From Gigaspora rosea (Eukaryota; Glomeromycota; Glomeromycetes; Diversisporales; Gigasporaceae): 64,000 nt of DNA. Of the stretch, positions 58,811 to 64,000 are shown in pieces; the stretch's first letter is position 1, and the number at the start of each line of letters is the position of its first letter. The notes beneath the pieces are model-generated. The model had not been told where the DNA came from, did no database searches, and saw only the letters and a program-made list of their open reading frames with translations. Both the position numbers and the translations under genes were made by a program. The DNA is taken from NCBI GenBank assembly GCA_003550325.1, contig QKWP01000041.1:503894-567893 (forward strand), written 5' to 3'.

Positions 58811-60054
58811 GCCCAGTTTTTGTGAGAAAAAAAAATTAAGATGCAGATTTGTTTTATATGCTGATTGGTCATATGAATATACATTTTTTTATATCGCATA
58901 ATATGACCTGGGTGTCACACTACATTTGAGTAAAATTTGAACTAATTTGAGCAATAAATCGATTTTTTGTGAATTTTTTTAAAAAAAAATTCAAAAATTC
59001 AGAAAATCGATTTTTGTACAAATCTGAAATGGTACTTTGTACTAACTTTTGTATAACTTCAGTGCTAGCTAATGAAATTGTACTAAATTTTAGTATGCTG
59101 TACTGTTAGATCAGCTAGTCACATGTTCTGAAGTTCATACTGCATTTACTTACCGATTTTGAGCAATAGCTGCCCAAAAAGTGTCCATAATAATATAATA
59201 GGCCACTGTATATATTTTATACTTTATTAAGTAAAATTTTTAATTTTTAAAAAATAAAATTATTTGTCTATAAAATCGTGCGATTTGATTGGTCGATTAA
59301 GGAGTGCGACATGTTGCAGGTGCAACAAATTTATTTTCCTATTTAATATAAATGTAAAAATGAATAATTACAAAAATTTGTAAAACTTTTTAAAAAATTA
59401 TATAAAAATTTATATTTATTTGAATTTCCAAAAATAATTTTGTACTAATTCAATATATACTAATTTTTCTTTATTATTTTTTAAATAATTTTAAATATTT
59501 TGATAAGTTCTAAATTCTAATTCACTTTTAGAAATCTTCAAATTAGCAAGATTCTTTTTTTCAATTAAACAAAATAACAAGAACATATGAAATTTGTTAA
59601 CTTATAAGTCAACACAATGTTGTAGCCTCGGGCCAATCTGCAATAATAGTCAAAATTTTTAAAAAAAACCAAATATACTTGTCACCAAATTGTAAATCTA
59701 TACCACTTTTTGATAAAGATCGAATTGGTTCTAAAATTATTTTTAAACATTTATAAATGTTTGTCTAACTATAGATTGTCTAAGCTAGAAGATGTTTTAT
59801 TATAGGTAAGCAACCTAAAAGTTGCTTAAAATCTTGCTTGTTTTTTCTCCAAGTCATTATATTACCAAGTAACAAATATTTGGATAAAGTTGGCTTTTTT
59901 CTAAATTATCATAGTTGGTTATGTCAGAATACAAATAATTAATAAAATTTGAGAGCCAATGGGCAAAGAATTTTGCATATATTTCCACTATATTCTATTA
60001 TTCATTTTCTATAAAAAATTTCTTTGCTGTTCTATAAAAGATAAAATTATAAAT

Positions 60055-60333
60055 AGAGTTCCGCAATTTGATTTGATCCTCAAATATTTGAATCAAATAT
60101 TTGATCAAATTCAAATTCAAATTTGACTATATTTGATTTGATCAAATTCAAATATGGCCAAATTTGATTTAATTTGACAAATATTTGATTTGATTTGAAA
60201 ATTACTATTAACAATTCAAATTCAAATCAAATTCAAATTCAAATATTTGAATCAAATCAAATTCAAATTAGGATCAATTTGATTTGATCAAATTCAAATT
60301 GATTCAATATTTGATTTGAATTTGAGGAACCCT
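60055..60333. mobile_element. 279-bp MULE-like MITE filled with 'CAAATATTTGA' repeats
   Basis: The ends AGAGTTCC and GGAACCCT are inverted (compare GGGTTCC of the 10.5-kb MULE). 10-bp duplications aattataaat lie at 60045-60054 and 60334-60343. The body is almost entirely short 'caaat', 'tttga' and 'gattcaaat' words in both orientations. Confidence 0.75.
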
Positions 60334-60561
60334 AATTATAAATAAATTTAGAAATTAAAATAATATAAAATATAAAACATACTTCTAAATTTTCTAAGCT
60401 CTTTATAATCTGTCGCAAAATTTGTATAAGGTCAGGTACTTTCAAAATATATTTAATATATTTAAGAATTGGGGTATAGTATAAAAAATATTCAGAATTA
60501 TTATGTTTTAATACACAAGTCTTTTTATAAAACAAATCTGATTACATATTGTTTATATATA

Positions 60562-61082
60562 GAGAGCATCCATAAATAACGTTATACAAGAGGGGTTGGA
60601 CGAATGATAATGTTTTTCTCAATAAGTAGGGGGAAAGGGTCAAAAAAATATAACGTAATTTTTTTAGAAAAAATTGGCAAAAATTGAACCAGTGGTCCAT
60701 ATTTAATGATTTTGGTACCATTTGATTCGTCTCGGTGAGAGGAGTCGAATGGTACCAATTTCATTTCATTTGGATTACTGGATCAATTTTTATTGGCCAA
60801 ATACTATTGGTTATTATGTTTTCTTATAAAATTACTAAAAAATCAATGGTTTTATGTGAATAACTATTGATCCAGTAATCCAAATGAAATGATTTTGGTA
60901 TCATTGGATTCGTCTCACTTAGACGAATCGAATAGTACCCAAATCGGATTACTGTGTCACAATATATTCGAGTTTTTGTAAAATTTTATATATAAACATA
61001 CGGATTTTGAAAAATTTTTTATATAGTAGGGGGGTCCAGCACTACTATGAGGGGGTACATAACGTTATTTATGGATGCCCTC
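60562..61082. mobile_element. MITE, about 520 bp, 'GCATCCATAAATAACGTTAT' ends
   Basis: The left gcatccataaataacgttat and right ataacgttatttatggatgc are perfect inverted repeats. Inside, a second inverted pair centres near 60820 ('tttggattactggatcaat' and complement), together with 'gattcgtctc'/'gagtcgaatggtacc' blocks. It interrupts the Plavaka-like relic. Confidence 0.85.
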
Positions 61083-61779
61083 ATATTTTGCCTTGTAAAG
61101 TATTACTTGGCAATAGTAATTTAGAAAGGTTATAAGTTTATTAAAAAATTTAATAATTGCATTTTTTACTGCATTTCTCAGTTTACCAAAGTCATTAAAT
61201 CTGCATATACTTTACTTATATTTTTTAGAATTATTTTTATCTAAGTTAGATAATTCATCGCAGGATTTAAAAGTTCTATTTCTTCAGCAATATCTTTATA
61301 ATTCTACAAAGTATCTTGAAAAAATTCAAAAAATTCTTTATTATTATCAGCAGCAATCTTAAAGCTCATATCATTCTCATCTTCTAACTTAAATAACATA
61401 TTATTATCTACTTCAACGTATATTGCAAAAGTTTTCCTCTTTTGAAGTAATTTGGCTAAAATTGTCTGCAGATTTATGCGATTGTTTTCCAAACTTAATA
61501 CTGCTTATAGAAATTTTTTTAGAACTAAATGACTTATTTTTAAAGGTTCTAAAAAATAAGTTAACTGTATTTTTGTTACTAGGTTTATTATCTTGAATAT
61601 TTTTAAAATCTTTCGTAAAACTATAGTTTTTGCTATAAGAATTCAGAAGCATTTGGCTATTACTATCATAATTAAACAGTTTTAATGCAACTATTCATAT
61701 ATTGACTATAACCAATTCTTGAAGAAAATGTACAAGTACAAATTGAGCACATATAGCTAGCCATTTCTAAATTTTAACT

Positions 61780-61900
61780 ATATTGGTCCTAACCCTAACC
61801 CCAACTCTAATGCTAAACAGTTCTGAGACAAATTTTAACCAAAATTTCAAAAATCACGTGGGTACATGGCTTTAGCCATTCCCTTTTTAAAAATTTATTT
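61780..61900. mobile_element. Orphan right end of a MULE-type MITE
   Basis: 'atcacgtgggtacatggctttagccattccc' in two pieces matches the MULE right end pattern (cacgtg, 'tggcttta', 'ttccc'). 'cctaaccctaac' precedes it, as in the MULE-type MITE at 56905. I cannot find a matching left end. Confidence 0.4.
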
Positions 61901-62101
61901 CCAAATATTATAAAATTAATCACCTATCACGAGTGTCTGGTACATTTTTACCAATTATTTTGCACATGTGAAAATTGGATGCCATAAATGGTCATGATCA
62001 TATGCCATGAGAAATTCGCAATATTGATTATATCAAATATGTCGTTAGCGTTAATGGCCTTATATGACATATAGTATTATGTTTAATTTCTTGCTTGGTT
62101 A

Positions 62102-62267
62102 GGGGCATGCCATTTATTACATAATTTTTACCATGGATACATGGTCAGAGGTAGTGATTATATCTATATATTATATTAATCAATTAGTATTAGATAAAAT
62201 GATTATACCATATATGGGTAGAGGTGGCTACTAAGTAAAAAATATTACATAATAAATGGCATGCCCC
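62102..62267. mobile_element. 166-bp MITE with TTA target
   Basis: The ends GGGGCATGCCATTTATTACA and inverted TAATAAATGGCATGCCCC lie between TTA at 62099-62101 and 62268-62270. The 3-bp TTA fits PIF/Harbinger. The termini resemble those of the 60.6-61.1 kb element ('GGGCAT.CCAT'). Confidence 0.75.
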
Positions 62268-63068
62268 TTAGTATAAGTGTGTAAATGAATTTTAGCCTTT
62301 AAGGGTATGTGTAATTTATCAATTACGAATAAATGATAAATCTGTTACATATTAATTATGCAAATGATCGATCAGCAGATTTAATGTATATCATAACCAA
62401 TGAATTTTTCCACATTCTGATTACGGCTTTTTGGATATGGCAAAGTCAATTGAATTTTTTAATGAATCAGCTATCAATCAATTTGCATTTCTTTTAAAGA
62501 ATCAAGTTTCGTTCGCTATGTGCATTTTGTATCTTTGACATTGTATTAACTGAGATGTGGATAACGTTAATAATACGTGTTAGTGAGTCACATACTATAT
62601 ATCGTCAAAATAGTAAAGTTTATAACAATATCATGATAGAAACCATAATAATCCCAATGCAAACTAATTTAACCCTAACCCGTATCTATCTATCTTCTAT
62701 CTATACTATCTGATTCAGAGTTTGTCCATTTAAACGTTTTGATTGGCTGCAACCAATTTTGGACTTCTAAACAGAAATAATTGTGGGTATTATGAATTTG
62801 TGCGCTTTAATGTTTTTGATTGGTTGTACCCGAAAAATGTGACCTAATGTGGGAAACTAATATATAATTATAACGATTATCACAGCAAGTAATTATTATA
62901 ACTTTCAAGTAATTATTATATCATTTTTATATTATAATATTTAAGTAATTGTTATATTATTTTTAATGCTCTTATTAACGCCCTTAAACAACTCTCAAAA
63001 ATTGTGAAACATTTGGACTAAAAAAGTCAATCAAATGTTTCACATATTTGAAAACGGTTTGTATATAT
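62268..63068. other. Intergenic with one dispersed-repeat copy
   Basis: About 62590-62685 is an inverted copy of the unit arrayed at 18.0-19.2 kb ('agaaaccataataatccca'). A '(tcta)n' run is near 62683-62710, and a hairpin 'gtgaaacatttgga' / 'caaatgtttcac' near 63003-63042. No gene is seen. Confidence 0.4.
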
Positions 63069-63444
63069 GGGGCAGCATCAGCTAAAACAAGCTTATGGCT
63101 TTTTTTCTATTTTGAGAAAATCACGTTTAAAATTTTGTGTAACAATAACAATGATGATCTATTATTAGTATAACCTGTTGGATTGACATTTGCTAGCCAA
63201 TCACACGAATCCATTTCTATAACTCTGCAGCAAGGATCGACAATAGGATATCCCAAATTCTAATTTTAGATCACATTTAATCGTATATAGCATTTCAAAA
63301 AGTAGGCATCGGTAAAAATTTTACTATGTAAATCAATGCGTTAAATGTCAAATTATATAAGAAAAATTTCTGCTTTATATGATGGTATAGTTAACTCATT
63401 TTTGCAAAAAATGCCATAAGCCTTGTTTTAGTTGATGCTGCCCC
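63069..63444. mobile_element. 376-bp MITE with 36-bp inverted ends
   Basis: The left ggggcagcatcagctaaaac and right gttttagttgatgctgcccc continue with 'aagcttatggc'/'gccataagcctt'. Both sides show AT-alternating 'tatat'/'atata', compatible with a TA target. There is no ORF. Confidence 0.8.
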
Positions 63445-63449
63445 ATATA

Positions 63450-63541
63450 GTCTCGAGCAAATGCAAAAACAAGTACAAGAACAAGAACGTTTACAGATTT
63501 AAGTGCAAGTGCAAGAACAAGCACAAGAACAATTACCCATA
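63450..63541 (+). pseudogene. Gln-rich coding-like fragment
   Basis: One frame reads 'EQMQKQVQEQERLQI', a TAA, then 'VQVQEQAQEQLPI', followed by 'gtaaga', which looks like a splice donor. It could be an exon remnant of a Gln-rich protein or a simple (caagaa)n repeat. The MITE at 63069-63444 immediately precedes it. Confidence 0.25.
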
Positions 63542-64000
63542 GTAAGATTAATTATCTACTAATTTTTACATGAGTATATAATAAACAGTAACTGGCACTG
63601 CTTAATAATGGGAATAAAAAAAAATTCAATTGCCGTAAGAAAATTTAAAATAATATGATCAGTTAAAATTCGAATATCACACAATTCATCATGTGTACTA
63701 CTAGAATTAGCTGTAATGTCATAATAAATTTGAAATTTAGATAGTCATGGCGACTCTTATATGATCAGCCAATTACATTAAAGATTGACGATCATATAAA
63801 TAAAATTGGTTTTTTTATTTTTTAGAAAGTCTGTTGCTAAGGGCCTTGACATTCACATAAAGGTATCAGCCGTTCTTCATTTTTGACGTGTTATTTTTTT
63901 ATTAAAGTACTAATGGTCTTATTCTTTTCTTAGTTGAATGTAGGATAGATATTAGTTTTTTTTTATTATTATTATATATCTAGTGTTCTTTTGTTTAGAA
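63542..64000. other. AT-rich end of window, no gene seen
   Basis: No ORF or repeat of note is visible. A hairpin around 'gcgactcttatatgatc'/'gatcatataa' (about 63749-63800) may be part of an element that continues outside. Confidence 0.3.

Larger units (their letters stand above)
55972..59339. mobile_element. Tc1/mariner-like element with nested insertions, 3.4 kb
   Basis: TA lies at both ends (55970-55971 and 59340-59341). The termini GGGAATAGAAATTTGT and ACAAATTTATTTTCC are inverted, followed by 'gaccaatcaaatcgcacgat' and its complement. The inverted repeats continue for more than 200 bp, but the left one is broken by insertions at about 56088-56885, 56905-57184 and 57269-58016. A decayed Tc1-type transposase lies on the minus strand. 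Without insertions it would be about 1.5 kb, a normal size for the family. Confidence 0.75.
59550..61766 (-). pseudogene. Decayed Plavaka/KDZ-like transposase with C2H2 start
   Basis: The minus strand starts near 61766 with 'MASYMCSICTCTFSSRIGYS', a C2H2-like finger as found at the N-terminus of such fungal transposases. Broken frames follow (61652-61304; 'FEFFQDTL', 'YKDIAEEIELL'). Downstream, 'GNIMTWRKNKQDFKQLLGC' (about 59870-59815) and 'SKSGIDLQFGDKYIW' with 'IADWPEA' (about 59720-59640) resemble conserved blocks of Plavaka/KDZ transposases. Two MITEs interrupt it. The family assignment is from remembered motif style; I could not align it. Confidence 0.45.

Overview
This window is eukaryotic, very AT-rich, gene-poor and packed with transposable elements. 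The style of the few genes suggests a Glomeromycotina (arbuscular mycorrhizal) fungus such as Rhizophagus: an F-box protein with the family's typical 'SLYSCALVSRHWC' opening, a roughly 20-unit TPR protein whose repeats resemble the expanded AMF TPR families, relics of C2H2 and MULE/SWIM proteins, and TTAGGG-like tracts. That assignment is inference from protein style. No bacterial operon, rRNA, CRISPR array or plasmid feature is present.

Layout. 1-4.3 kb: diverged repeats, small inverted-repeat elements and a decayed coding stretch of unknown, possibly non-fungal origin. 4.5-11.9 kb: a MULE-like transposon with perfect 68-bp terminal inverted repeats, whose left repeat was split by a second, different MULE (4546-7372). 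11.9-13.4 kb: an intact F-box gene whose ATG lies 8 bp outside that transposon. 13.4-19.5 kb: AT-rich relics and repeats. 19.5-22.4 kb: a 5'-truncated LINE. 22.4-23.3 kb: a short MITE split by a solo LTR. 24.2-34.7 kb: a 10.5-kb MULE sitting in another copy of the same MITE and itself carrying a MITE, an unusually long tRNA-headed SINE-like element, a hAT-type foldback, a Harbinger-like MITE, minisatellites and an assembly gap. 36.1-38.1 kb: a heavily stop-ridden transposase. 39.3-43.1 kb: a possible pogo-like inverted-repeat unit with nested foldbacks. 43.7-45.8 kb: the TPR gene, minus strand, with a predicted 72-bp intron directly after the start codon. 46-55.8 kb: several MITE families and minisatellites. 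55.97-59.34 kb: a Tc1/mariner-like element with a TA target site and at least three layers of nested insertions. 59.5-61.8 kb: a decayed Plavaka/KDZ-like transposase with two nested MITEs. 61.8-64 kb: small MITEs.

Only two genes look like working host genes (F-box and TPR); both families usually act as protein-interaction scaffolds. Everything else is transposon-derived. The most informative content is the insertion stratigraphy: several insertions have target-site duplications, and two interrupted inverted repeats preserve the empty target site on their other arm, so relative ages can be read directly. Premature stops in three unrelated transposon genes are nearly all explained by one C-to-T (or G-to-A) change, mostly Trp or Gln codons, which suggests transition-driven decay.
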